Assembly: GCA_963835775.1 (NCBI GenBank)
Contig: CAWIHB010000003.1
Span: 24,256 to 88,255 of the forward strand
Direction: 5' to 3'
Source of the DNA: Palsa-504 sp963835775
GTDB lineage: Bacteria > Actinomycetota > Actinomycetes > Streptosporangiales > Streptosporangiaceae
Length of the DNA: 64,000 nucleotides
Positions 52,344 through 60,423 of this stretch are shown in pieces; position 1 is the first letter of the stretch, and the number at the start of each line of letters is the position of its first letter. The notes beneath the pieces were generated by a model. The model searched no databases and was not told where the DNA came from. It saw nothing but the letters and a program-made list of their open reading frames with translations. Made by a program: the position numbers and the translations under genes.

Positions 52344-53555
52344 ATGGCGTGGCCGAAACTGAGAAACCGCAGGTCACATGACGAGGAAGTGACGCTCGGT
52401 AACGAAGGCGGTACGACACCGGAGGGGGCGCGGTGGCAACCCGTGGCATCGGATGGTGCCACGACGGAACGCACGGCATTTTTTGCCGGTCGCCGCGCAT
52501 CAAATGGCAGTCCTGTTCATGGCGGGGCGGTAAACGGCAGCGGTAATGCCGGTGCGGCCGGGCACTCGGCTGGCGCGGGCGGGCACTCGGCTGGCGCGGG
52601 CGGGCACTCGGCTGGCGCGGCCTGGCTCGGCCAGGACGAGGCGGATTCCGATTCCGATTCCGATTCCGACTCCGATTCCGGGGACGTGCGGTTCTGGGCG
52701 TGGTCGAAGTCGGATGAATCGTTCGACCTGAACGATGCCGCCGGCCCGGCTGATGGCGCGCCGCCGGGGCATGACCGCTCGCGCAGTCCGGTGGTCACGC
52801 CGGTGGCCGTGCCAGAGGAACCGCAGGGTGAGGGCATCGGCCAGCACCTGGGCAACCTGGCCCACCTGTCGGAGGACCCGCGGATGCGGGCCTGGCAGCG
52901 GCGGGCCATCATCGCGGTCATCGTCGGGGTGGTCGCCACCATCGTGCTGAACTGGCGGTACGGGCTCACCCTGGCCGTGCTGGCCGCCATCGCCGACACC
53001 GTGTTCCGGTCCAGGACCACCTTCTACGCCCGGCCCGGGGTCCGGCTGACCGCCGCCCAGCGGCGGACCCTGAATCAGCTGCACCGGATGCGGCGCAAGG
53101 GCTACCGCGCCATGCACTGCAGCCCCATCCCCGACAGCGAGGACCAGATCGACCACCTGGTGATCGGCCCGGCCGGGGTGTTCGCCATCGACTCCGAGGC
53201 CTGGGACAAGCGGATGCCGGTGCGGACCAGGAACGGCCGGCAGCTGTGGCACGGGCCGCGCAGCATGAAGGACCGGCTCGAGCACGCCCACTGGGAAGCC
53301 GGGCAGGCCGCCGAACTGCTGTCCCGTCAGCTCGGCAGTACGGTCAGCGTCCGCCCGGCGATGGCCGTCTACGGCCCGAAGATCCCCTGGGACGTGGCCA
53401 CCATCAGGGACGTCGACGTGTTCAGCGGCCCGCGGCTGCGCAAGTACTTGCACCGCCGGGCCCGCAAGATGCGGGGGCAGCGGCTGACCGCAACTGACAT
53501 CGAGCGCATCGAGGCGGCGGCCAGGAAGGCGTTCCCCGAGGACCCGCCGGCCTGA
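52344..53555 (+). CDS. NERD-domain membrane protein
   Basis: 403 residues. A long low-complexity N-terminus (HSAGAGG repeats; SDSDSDSDS) precedes two membrane segments (about 187-225: IIAVIVGVVATIVLNW; LTLAVLAAIADTVF). The NERD domain follows (about 240-340: DQIDHLVIGPAGVFAIDSEAW). NERD domains are nuclease-related, but the usual catalytic Lys after the last strand (IDxKxW) is Glu/Ala here (IDSEAW), so nuclease activity is doubtful. The start at 52344 is a likely but not certain choice. Confidence 0.78.
   Translation: MAWPKLRNRRSHDEEVTLGNEGGTTPEGARWQPVASDGATTERTAFFAGRRASNGSPVHGGAVNGSGNAGAAGHSAGAGGHSAGAGGHSAGAAWLGQDEADSDSDSDSDSDSGDVRFWAWSKSDESFDLNDAAGPADGAPPGHDRSRSPVVTPVAVPEEPQGEGIGQHLGNLAHLSEDPRMRAWQRRAIIAVIVGVVATIVLNWRYGLTLAVLAAIADTVFRSRTTFYARPGVRLTAAQRRTLNQLHRMRRKGYRAMHCSPIPDSEDQIDHLVIGPAGVFAIDSEAWDKRMPVRTRNGRQLWHGPRSMKDRLEHAHWEAGQAAELLSRQLGSTVSVRPAMAVYGPKIPWDVATIRDVDVFSGPRLRKYLHRRARKMRGQRLTATDIERIEAAARKAFPEDPPA
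52557..52619. repeat. 21-bp tandem repeat (HSAGAGG), with a 6-bp SD repeat just after
   Basis: Three copies of a 21-bp unit (gggcactcggctggcgcgggc), followed at 52645-52680 by six copies of a 6-bp unit (gattcc) encoding Ser-Asp. Both preserve frame. Confidence 0.85.
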
Positions 53556-53626
53556 CCTGCGGCCCCGGTAGGCTGGTTTCCCTGTAGCGCTTCAGCTTCC
53601 AGCCTCCAGCTCAGGGGAGATCGGTT

Positions 53627-55498
53627 ATGCCTCCGCTTCGGTCCCGGACGGTCACGCACGGCAGGAATATGGCGGGCGCTCGCGCCCTGCTGCGGGCCAC
53701 GGGCGTAGCCAGGGAAGACATCGGCAAGCCGATCATCGCGGTGGCCAACAGCTTCACCGAGTTCGTCCCCGGGCACGTGCACCTGCGCGAGGTGGCCCAG
53801 GTCGTGGCGGCCGCCGTGCGCGCGGCCGGGGCGATCCCGCGCGAGTTCAACACGATCGCGGTGGACGACGGCATCGCGATGGGGCACGGCGGCATGCTGT
53901 ACTCGCTGCCGAGCCGGGAGCTGATCGCCAACTCGGTCGAGTACATGGTCAACGCGCACTGCGCCGACGCCATGATCTGCATCTCGAACTGCGACAAGAT
54001 CACGCCGGGCATGCTCATCGCCACCATGCGGCTGAACATCCCGACCGTGTTCGTGTCCGGCGGCCCGATGGAGGCCAGCGCGCCGGCCGGGCTGTCTGGT
54101 GGTTCCGGTTCTTCGGGCCGGAAGCTGGACCTGATCGACTCGATGGTGGCCTCGGCGGATCCGTCCGTGTCCGACGATCAGCTGCTGGCCATGGAGGAAT
54201 CCGCCTGCCCGACGTGCGGGTCCTGCTCGGGCATGTTCACCGCCAACTCGATGAACTGCCTGACCGAGGCGATCGGCCTGGCCCTGCCGGGCAACGGCAG
54301 CACGCTGGCCACGCACGCGGCGCGGCGCGAGCTGTTCGAGCGGGCGGGCACCCTGATCGCGGAGATCACCCGGCAGTACTACGGCGACGGCGACGCGTCG
54401 GTGCTGCCGCGCGCAATCGCCAGCCGGGACGCGTTCGAGAACGCGATGGCCCTGGACGTGGCCATGGGCGGGTCGACCAACACGATCCTGCACCTGCTGG
54501 CCGCCGCGCACGAGGCGGGCGTGGACTTCGGGCTGAAGGAGATCGACGAGCTGTCCCGCCGGGTGCCGTGCCTGTGCAAGGTGGCGCCGAGCAGTGCGTA
54601 TCACCTGGAGGACGTGCACCGGGCGGGCGGCATCCCGGCCATCCTGGGCGAGCTGAACCGGGCCGGGCTGCTGAACCGCGGGGTGCGCACCGTGCACAGC
54701 AGGTCGCTGCAGGAGTTCCTGGAGGCCTGGGACGTGGGGTCTGACTCGGTTAGTGCTTCGGCTGTGGAGCTGTACCACGCCGCGCCGGGCGGGGTGCGGA
54801 CCATCAGGCCTTACTCGCAGTCTTCGCGCTGGGATGCGCTGGATCTTGACCGGGCTGGCGGGTGCATCCGGGACGCGGCGCACGCCTATACCGCGGACGG
54901 CGGGCTGGCCGTGCTGTACGGGAACCTGGCCCCGGACGGCGCCATCGTCAAGACCGCCGGGGTGCCCGAGGAGCTGTGGACGTTCTCCGGCCCGGCCGTG
55001 GTGTTCGAGAGCCAGGAGGACGCGGTGGCGGGCATCCTGGCCGGCGCGGTGCGCGCCGGGGACGTCGTGGTGATCAGGTACGAGGGCCCACGCGGCGGCC
55101 CCGGCATGCAGGAGATGCTGTACCCGACCAGCTTCCTCAAGGGCAAGGGCCTCGGCCGGGACTGCGCGCTGATCACCGACGGGCGGTTCTCCGGCGGGAC
55201 TTCGGGCCTGTCGATCTGCCACGTCGCGCCGGAGGCGGCGGCGGGCGGCCTGATCGCGGTCGTCGAGACCGGCGACACGGTGGTGATCGACATCCCGCGC
55301 CGGGAGCTGCGGGTGGACGTGCCCGAGGCCGAGGTGGCGGCGCGGCGGGATCGGGTGCTGGCCTCGCTCGGGTCCTACCGGGCCGCGAACCGGCAGCGGC
55401 CCGTCAGCGCGGCGCTGCAGGTCTACGCGGCCATGGCCACCTCGGCCGCGACCGGCGCGGCCCGCGACACCTCGCTCATCGCCCACCCGGACAATTGA
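53627..55498 (+). CDS. ilvD: Dihydroxy-acid dehydratase
   Basis: 623 residues, a little longer than the usual 560-615. Catalyses the third common step of valine, leucine and isoleucine synthesis. Iron-sulfur ligand motifs: CISNCDKITPGML and CPTCGSCSGMFTANSMNCL; C-terminal ITDGRFSGGTSGLSICH. A small insert SGGSGSSGRK follows GPMEASAPA. ATG 53627 follows AGGGGAG. The stop overlaps the TTG of the next gene. Confidence 0.96.
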   Translation: MPPLRSRTVTHGRNMAGARALLRATGVAREDIGKPIIAVANSFTEFVPGHVHLREVAQVVAAAVRAAGAIPREFNTIAVDDGIAMGHGGMLYSLPSRELIANSVEYMVNAHCADAMICISNCDKITPGMLIATMRLNIPTVFVSGGPMEASAPAGLSGGSGSSGRKLDLIDSMVASADPSVSDDQLLAMEESACPTCGSCSGMFTANSMNCLTEAIGLALPGNGSTLATHAARRELFERAGTLIAEITRQYYGDGDASVLPRAIASRDAFENAMALDVAMGGSTNTILHLLAAAHEAGVDFGLKEIDELSRRVPCLCKVAPSSAYHLEDVHRAGGIPAILGELNRAGLLNRGVRTVHSRSLQEFLEAWDVGSDSVSASAVELYHAAPGGVRTIRPYSQSSRWDALDLDRAGGCIRDAAHAYTADGGLAVLYGNLAPDGAIVKTAGVPEELWTFSGPAVVFESQEDAVAGILAGAVRAGDVVVIRYEGPRGGPGMQEMLYPTSFLKGKGLGRDCALITDGRFSGGTSGLSICHVAPEAAAGGLIAVVETGDTVVIDIPRRELRVDVPEAEVAARRDRVLASLGSYRAANRQRPVSAALQVYAAMATSAATGAARDTSLIAHPDN

Positions 55499-56067
55499 GC
55501 CCGGCCTCGCCCTCGGAGCTGACCGCCGGGTTCGTGCGCCCAGCCCGGGAGGCCGACGCCGGCGACCTGGCCCGGGTGCAGGTCGCTTCGTGGCGGTGCG
55601 GCCTGGCCGGGGTCGTGCCGCCGGCCCTGCTGGCCGAGCTGACCAGCGAGGAGGCGTCGGCGGTGTGGCGCGACCGGTGGCGGGAGGCGATCGCCAGCCC
55701 GCCGACCAGCCGGCACCACGTGCTGGCCGCCGTGCACGGGGCGCTGCCTCGCGAGGTGGTGGGGTTCGCCTCGGCCGGGCCCGCCACCGACGCTGATCGC
55801 TGGCCAGGAACCGACGCCGAGATTTACGAGTTCCGGGTGTCGCCGGAACGGACCAGGCAGGGGCACGGCGGCAGGCTGCTGCACGCGGTGGCGGACATCC
55901 TCGTGGCCGACGGGTTCCACCTCATGTCCGCCTGGGTGCTCGAGGCCGATGCCGCGCTGCGGGATTTCCTGGAGGCGGCCGGGTGGGCCGCCGACGGGGC
56001 GCGGGGCGAACTCGACGTGGGCACGGCCGTCCCGGTGATCCGCCTGCACACCATGATCAGCGATTGA
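55495..56067 (+). CDS. GNAT-family N-acetyltransferase
   Basis: 190 residues from TTG 55495, which overlaps the ilvD stop (TTGA); GTG 55534 is an alternative. Starts with VRPAREADAGDLARVQVASW and has the acetyl-CoA loop VSPERTRQGHGGRLL. Function unknown; coupled to ilvD by overlap. Confidence 0.82.
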   Translation: MSPASPSELTAGFVRPAREADAGDLARVQVASWRCGLAGVVPPALLAELTSEEASAVWRDRWREAIASPPTSRHHVLAAVHGALPREVVGFASAGPATDADRWPGTDAEIYEFRVSPERTRQGHGGRLLHAVADILVADGFHLMSAWVLEADAALRDFLEAAGWAADGARGELDVGTAVPVIRLHTMISD

Positions 56068-56090
56068 CCCGGTGCGCCTAAGATCGGTCC

Positions 56091-56963
56091 GTGGCTGAAG
56101 CTCGGGAGTGGCTGGCGGGGACGCGGCCCAGGACGTTGCCCGCGGCGGTCGTGCCGGTGCTGATCGGCACGGGCGTCGCCTTGGGCTACAGCCGGTTCTC
56201 CTGGTGGCGGGCGCTGCTGGCCCTGGTAGTGGCGCTCGCGCTGCAGGTCGGCGTCAACTTCGCCAACGACTACAGCGACGGCGTGCGCGGCTCGGACGCC
56301 AAGCGGGTCGGGCCGGTGCGGCTGGTCGCCGCGGGGCTCGCGCCGCCGCGGCAGGTGCTGCTCGCGGCGCTGGGGTGCTTTTTCGTGGCGGGCCTGGCCG
56401 GGCTGGCGCTGGCCGCCGTGACGTCCTGGTGGCTGGTGGCGGTGGGCGCCGCGTGCGTGGCCGCGGCCTGGTTCTACACCGGCGGCCCGCGGCCGTACGG
56501 GTACAGCGGACTTGGCGAAGTGTTCGTGTTCGCGTTCTTCGGCGTGGTCGCGGTGGCGGGCACGGCCTACGTGCAGATGGACCGGTTCAGCTGGCTCGGG
56601 CTGGCCGCCTCGGTGCCGGCCGGGCTGCTGGCCTGCGGCCTGCTGATGGTGAACAACCTGCGCGACATCAGGACCGACACGCAGGCGGGCAAGCGGACCC
56701 TGGCCGTCATGCTCGGCGACGGCCGCAGCCGGGGGGCGTACGTGGCGACGCTGCTGGTGCCGTTCGGCGTCGCCGGGCTGCTCGCCGTCTTCCGGCCGTT
56801 CACGCTGCTGGTGGCGCTGGCGTTGCCGCTGGCGCGGTTGCCGGTGCGTTCGGTCCGGGCGGGGGCGTCGGGGCCGGCGCTGATCAAGGCACTGGGGCAG
56901 ACCGGGCGGCTGCAGCTGGCCTTCGGGATCGCGTTCACGATCGGCCTGGCCATCCGGCCGTAG
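56091..56963 (+). CDS. menA: 1,4-dihydroxy-2-naphthoate polyprenyltransferase
   Basis: 290 residues, GTG start. A UbiA-family membrane prenyltransferase with about eight membrane segments; first Asp motif NFANDYSDGVRGSD and second NNLRDIRTDTQAGKRTL. Attaches the isoprenoid tail in menaquinone synthesis. No other men genes are in the window. It competes with the hopanoid operon for the same isoprenoid precursors. Confidence 0.92.
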   Translation: MAEAREWLAGTRPRTLPAAVVPVLIGTGVALGYSRFSWWRALLALVVALALQVGVNFANDYSDGVRGSDAKRVGPVRLVAAGLAPPRQVLLAALGCFFVAGLAGLALAAVTSWWLVAVGAACVAAAWFYTGGPRPYGYSGLGEVFVFAFFGVVAVAGTAYVQMDRFSWLGLAASVPAGLLACGLLMVNNLRDIRTDTQAGKRTLAVMLGDGRSRGAYVATLLVPFGVAGLLAVFRPFTLLVALALPLARLPVRSVRAGASGPALIKALGQTGRLQLAFGIAFTIGLAIRP

Positions 56964-57121
56964 GGCGTCGCCGGAGATCGCCAGGACACGTCAGAGAACA
57001 GAGGGAACCGGATAGCCGATTCTGCGTATCTTCTGGGGGCTGACGAGAGACACTTGAGACGAAATGCACGGTATCAGCGGCATCACGGCTGTTGGCGCGG
57101 TAATCTGCCCCGTAATCCCAG

Positions 57122-58495
57122 ATGGTGAGCTACGGGCGCTGGGCGGCGCCTGAGTTATTGCGTGTCCAGCGGGAAGGTGCACAGTTGCAAGCGCGGGGAA
57201 TGTGGTCGGCCGGCCATGCCGACGATAGGGCGCGGTTTCTGGCCGACCTGCGCGCCCTGCGCGATGCAGCTGCGGTGGGGTATGACGAGCTGTCGGCCCG
57301 GACCCATTTCCCGAGCGGCATCCTGAAGGAAGCCGAGAACGGCCCGGCCCTGCCGACCCTGCCCATCCTGGCCGCGTACGTGCGCGCCTGCGACGGAGAC
57401 GTGCCCGAATGGGAGGAGCGGTGGCGGCGGCTGGGCTCGGCGGCCTGGGCTGACCCCAGCCTCCCGGTCAGGGCGGCGGGTGCGAGCCCGGCGGCGGCCG
57501 CTGGGGCCCGTGCGGCCGTCAGCATGGCCCCGCCGGACGTCTACGACCCGGAGCGGATCAGGGCGGCGCTCCGGGGCGGCCACGGGCGTTCGGACACCGC
57601 CATCGCGAGCCGGGGCGCGGCCGCGGCCAGTACGGCGGGCGCGGCCCCGCAAGGCTCGCCTGCGTCGGACAGCCCCTCGAGCTGGAGCGCCCGGCCCGGC
57701 TGGGACGATGCCAGGACCTTGCCCGACACGACGGGCCAGGGGGCGATAAGAGACTGGGACGCACACCAGGGGCAGGACGCGAGCCAGGGCTGGGACGCGC
57801 GGCCGGGGCAGGACGTAAGCCAGGGCTGGGACGCACGGCCGGAGCAGGACACGAGCCAAGGCTGGGATGGCGCGACGAGCCAGGGCGGCTGGTTTGAGTC
57901 CAGTTCGCGAGGCAGCGGCGGGGACCAGTACGGGGGATCGCACTGGGGTAACGGCCAGAACGGGGATGGCGCCCAGAGCTGGGACGCCGACCACAACCGG
58001 AAGGCCGGGGCGGACGCGGGGACGAACGGGAACCATCACGAGGGGCAGGAGGACGTGTCGTTCGGTCTCGCGGCTACGGTGACGCCTGACCTCAGCTCGG
58101 CCCCGGAATCGATCTGGCACGATCCGTTCTCCGCCTCCTGGCTGCAGGACAGTGAGCTGGCCGCCCCGACGGGACCGGACACCCAGAGGCCGGCCGGCGC
58201 CGACGCTCAGCCGCCGCCGGCCCGGACGGATGCCTGGGCACCCGCCGACCGGAACCGGGCCGTCCCGGCTCAGGGACAGGAATCGATCCTGGAGGGCGTG
58301 ATCACCGAGCCGCCGACCGAGGCCGTCGCGGCCGCTGCCGTACCGGCCGGTGCCGTACCGGCTCCGCAGGCTCCACGCACGGCGGCCAAGGCGCCGGCCA
58401 AGCGCCTGGCTGACCGGTACTATCCGCTGCGGCTGGTGCTGATCATCGTGGTGGCCGCGCTCATCGGCAGCGTCCTGGTGCTGTTGCTCAGGTAG
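57122..58495 (+). CDS. HTH-like (XRE-type) protein with long disordered middle and C-terminal TM
   Basis: 457 residues. Residues about 33-105 are an HTH-like domain (FLADLRALRDAAAVGYDELS; LPILAAYVRACDGDVPEWEE). A Gln/Asp/Trp/Gly-rich disordered middle contains QGWDARP repeats (57760-57860). A single membrane segment lies at the end (VLIIVVAALIGSVLVLLL). The same HTH-like domain recurs at the C-terminus of the protein from 60424. The layout resembles RodZ-like cytoplasmic-HTH membrane proteins, but no function can be given. Its last 8 bp overlap the convergent SPFH gene. Confidence 0.72.
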   Translation: MVSYGRWAAPELLRVQREGAQLQARGMWSAGHADDRARFLADLRALRDAAAVGYDELSARTHFPSGILKEAENGPALPTLPILAAYVRACDGDVPEWEERWRRLGSAAWADPSLPVRAAGASPAAAAGARAAVSMAPPDVYDPERIRAALRGGHGRSDTAIASRGAAAASTAGAAPQGSPASDSPSSWSARPGWDDARTLPDTTGQGAIRDWDAHQGQDASQGWDARPGQDVSQGWDARPEQDTSQGWDGATSQGGWFESSSRGSGGDQYGGSHWGNGQNGDGAQSWDADHNRKAGADAGTNGNHHEGQEDVSFGLAATVTPDLSSAPESIWHDPFSASWLQDSELAAPTGPDTQRPAGADAQPPPARTDAWAPADRNRAVPAQGQESILEGVITEPPTEAVAAAAVPAGAVPAPQAPRTAAKAPAKRLADRYYPLRLVLIIVVAALIGSVLVLLLR

Positions 58496-59741
58496 CGCCC
58501 TGGATGCCGTTGGCCGAGGGCAGGTCGCGGTCCGGCGCGATGGCGGTGACCGTCTCGGCCGGATATTCGTCGACCGGGACCGCGGAACCTGCGCCGCCGA
58601 CGGGATCTGCGGCACCCAGCGGGTCGAAGAAGCTGACGTCTGAGCCGGTGTTGGCGAGCATGGCGGTCACGGCATCGGCCGCGGCAGCCGACAGGGGCGA
58701 GACGCTGGTCCCCGGGGCGTCGGTGGCCTCGGGTGCGGTGCCGTTCTCCGCGGGGGCATCCGTCGCCCCTGCGCCGATCGCAGCCAGACCCTCCGCGGTG
58801 GGCACGGCAGGCGGCTCGCGCCGGGCCTGGCCCCGGGAGCCGCGGCCGGGCTCGGCCGGACCGGTGTCCGCGCCGCCACCGAATGCGTTGGCGACCGACC
58901 GGAGCGCGCTGGTGACCTCGCTCGGGATGACCCAGAACGTACTGCCGGAGCCCTGCGCGATCTGCGGCAGCGTCTGCAGGTACTGGTAGGCCAGCAGCTT
59001 GGGATCCGGGTCGTTGTCGTGCACGGCCTGGAAGACGACGCCAATGGCCTGCGCCTGGCCCTCGGCGCGCAGGATCGCGGCCTGCTTGGCGCCCTCCGCG
59101 CTCAGGATGGCGCTCTGCTTCTCGCCCTCCGCGGTGAGGATCTTGGACTGCCTGACCCCTTCGGCGGTGAGGATCGCGGCGCGCTTCTCCCGCTCGGCGC
59201 GCATCTGCTTCTCCATCGCGTCCTTGACCGACTTGGGCGGGTCGATGGCCTTGATCTCGACCCGGGTGACCCGGATGCCCCACTTCCCCGACGCGTCGTC
59301 CAGGACGCCGCGCAGCAAGGCGTTGATCTTGTCGCGTGAGGTCAGCGTCTGCTCCAGGTCCATGGAGCCGATCACACTGCGCAGCATGGTCGCGGTGATC
59401 TGCTCGATCGCCTGGATGTAGTTGACGATCTCGTAATCCGCCGCCCGCGGATCGGTGACCTGGAAGAACAGCACCGTGTCGATGAGCACGACCAGGTTGT
59501 CCTCGGTGATCACCGGCGCGCCATTGAACGAGACGACCTGCTCGCGCAGGTCGATAATCGTCTTCACCCGGTCGATCATGGGGATGACGAAATTCAGCCC
59601 GGGTTCCAGCGTCTTGCGGTAGCGGCCGAGCCGCTCGACGTTGCGTGCGCGGGCCTGCGGCACGATCCGGACTGAGCGGACAACGGTGACGACGACGAGG
59701 ATCGCGACGACGGCCGCGATGATGACTTCAGCCAGGATCAT
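58488..59741 (-). CDS. SPFH/Band 7 (stomatin-like) membrane protein
   Basis: 417 residues. An N-terminal membrane segment (IIAAVVAILVVVTVV) is followed by RIVPQARARNVERLGRY, typical of stomatin/paraslipin; the SPFH domain runs to about 200, then an AEG-repeat coiled coil (TAEGVRQSKILTAEGEKQSA), and a long Ala/Pro-rich tail (about 275-417) beyond the usual end of about 320. Such proteins scaffold membrane microdomains, which in bacteria are linked to polycyclic isoprenoid lipids such as hopanoids. Encoded 2 bp after its NfeD partner. Confidence 0.9.
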   Translation of the reverse strand: MILAEVIIAAVVAILVVVTVVRSVRIVPQARARNVERLGRYRKTLEPGLNFVIPMIDRVKTIIDLREQVVSFNGAPVITEDNLVVLIDTVLFFQVTDPRAADYEIVNYIQAIEQITATMLRSVIGSMDLEQTLTSRDKINALLRGVLDDASGKWGIRVTRVEIKAIDPPKSVKDAMEKQMRAEREKRAAILTAEGVRQSKILTAEGEKQSAILSAEGAKQAAILRAEGQAQAIGVVFQAVHDNDPDPKLLAYQYLQTLPQIAQGSGSTFWVIPSEVTSALRSVANAFGGGADTGPAEPGRGSRGQARREPPAVPTAEGLAAIGAGATDAPAENGTAPEATDAPGTSVSPLSAAAADAVTAMLANTGSDVSFFDPLGAADPVGGAGSAVPVDEYPAETVTAIAPDRDLPSANGIQGAT

Positions 59742-59743
59742 GG

Positions 59744-60178
59744 CTACTCCCGGGGATAGACAAGTGCGGTGGCCCCTTTGATCTGCATCACGTCGACCTT
59801 GGTGCCGACCGGGATCACGAGCGATTCGTCCAGGTAGGGACGCGAGGTCCATACCTCGCCGTCGATGCGGACCCGCCCGTTGTGCTCGGTTACCTCTTCC
59901 AGGACGGTCGCCGAACGGCCGACCAGCGCGGCGGTTCCGGTGCGCAGTTCCGGCGGCTGCTTGATGTGCCGCAGCGCGATCGGGCGGATAAACCCCAGCC
60001 CGGCGCCGGCGGCGGCGGCGAAGGCGGCCAGCTGAACGCCCAGGTCCAGGTGGAAGGCGCCGACCGCGGCCGCGACCAGGGCCGCCACCGCGATGAGGCC
60101 GAAGGCCAGTGTCGTGGTGAGGATTTCGGCAACGCCGAGTACGGCTGCAATGATGAGCCATACGATCCAAGACATCAT
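59744..60178 (-). CDS. NfeD-like membrane protein
   Basis: 144 residues: three to four membrane segments (WLIIAAVLGVAEILTTT to about residue 65) and a C-terminal OB-fold (LVGRSATVLEEV; GRVRIDGEVWTSRP; VGTKVDVMQIKGATALV). NfeD proteins partner stomatin/flotillin-type SPFH proteins, here the adjacent downstream gene. ATG at 60178 or 60175. Confidence 0.9.
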   Translation of the reverse strand: MMSWIVWLIIAAVLGVAEILTTTLAFGLIAVAALVAAAVGAFHLDLGVQLAAFAAAAGAGLGFIRPIALRHIKQPPELRTGTAALVGRSATVLEEVTEHNGRVRIDGEVWTSRPYLDESLVIPVGTKVDVMQIKGATALVYPRE

Positions 60179-60264
60179 GGCCGCTCCGCTGAATGCTTCT
60201 GTTCCGAGAGTATCCCCCGTCGCACGCCTGTCGTATCACGCCACGGTTCCGGTCTGACGCGACC

Positions 60265-60286
60265 CCTGATACACGGTGTTATCAGG
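60265..60286. promoter_or_regulatory. Inverted repeat between nfeD and the 60424 gene
   Basis: CCTGATA-N8-TATCAGG, perfect 7-bp arms, in the divergent 245-bp gap, in AT-richer sequence. A likely operator for a dimeric regulator acting on one or both divergent genes. Confidence 0.5.
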
Positions 60287-60423
60287 TCAATACCACGCGA
60301 TTATGTGCAATTAGTGACAATTGGCCGTCTCGGTCCTACAGGGGATTTCTGCCGACCTACACTCATCAGTGAGGGCAGTTGCCCCGCAGCGCGGCTGGAC
60401 AATCAGGGTCCAGGAGGTACCTG

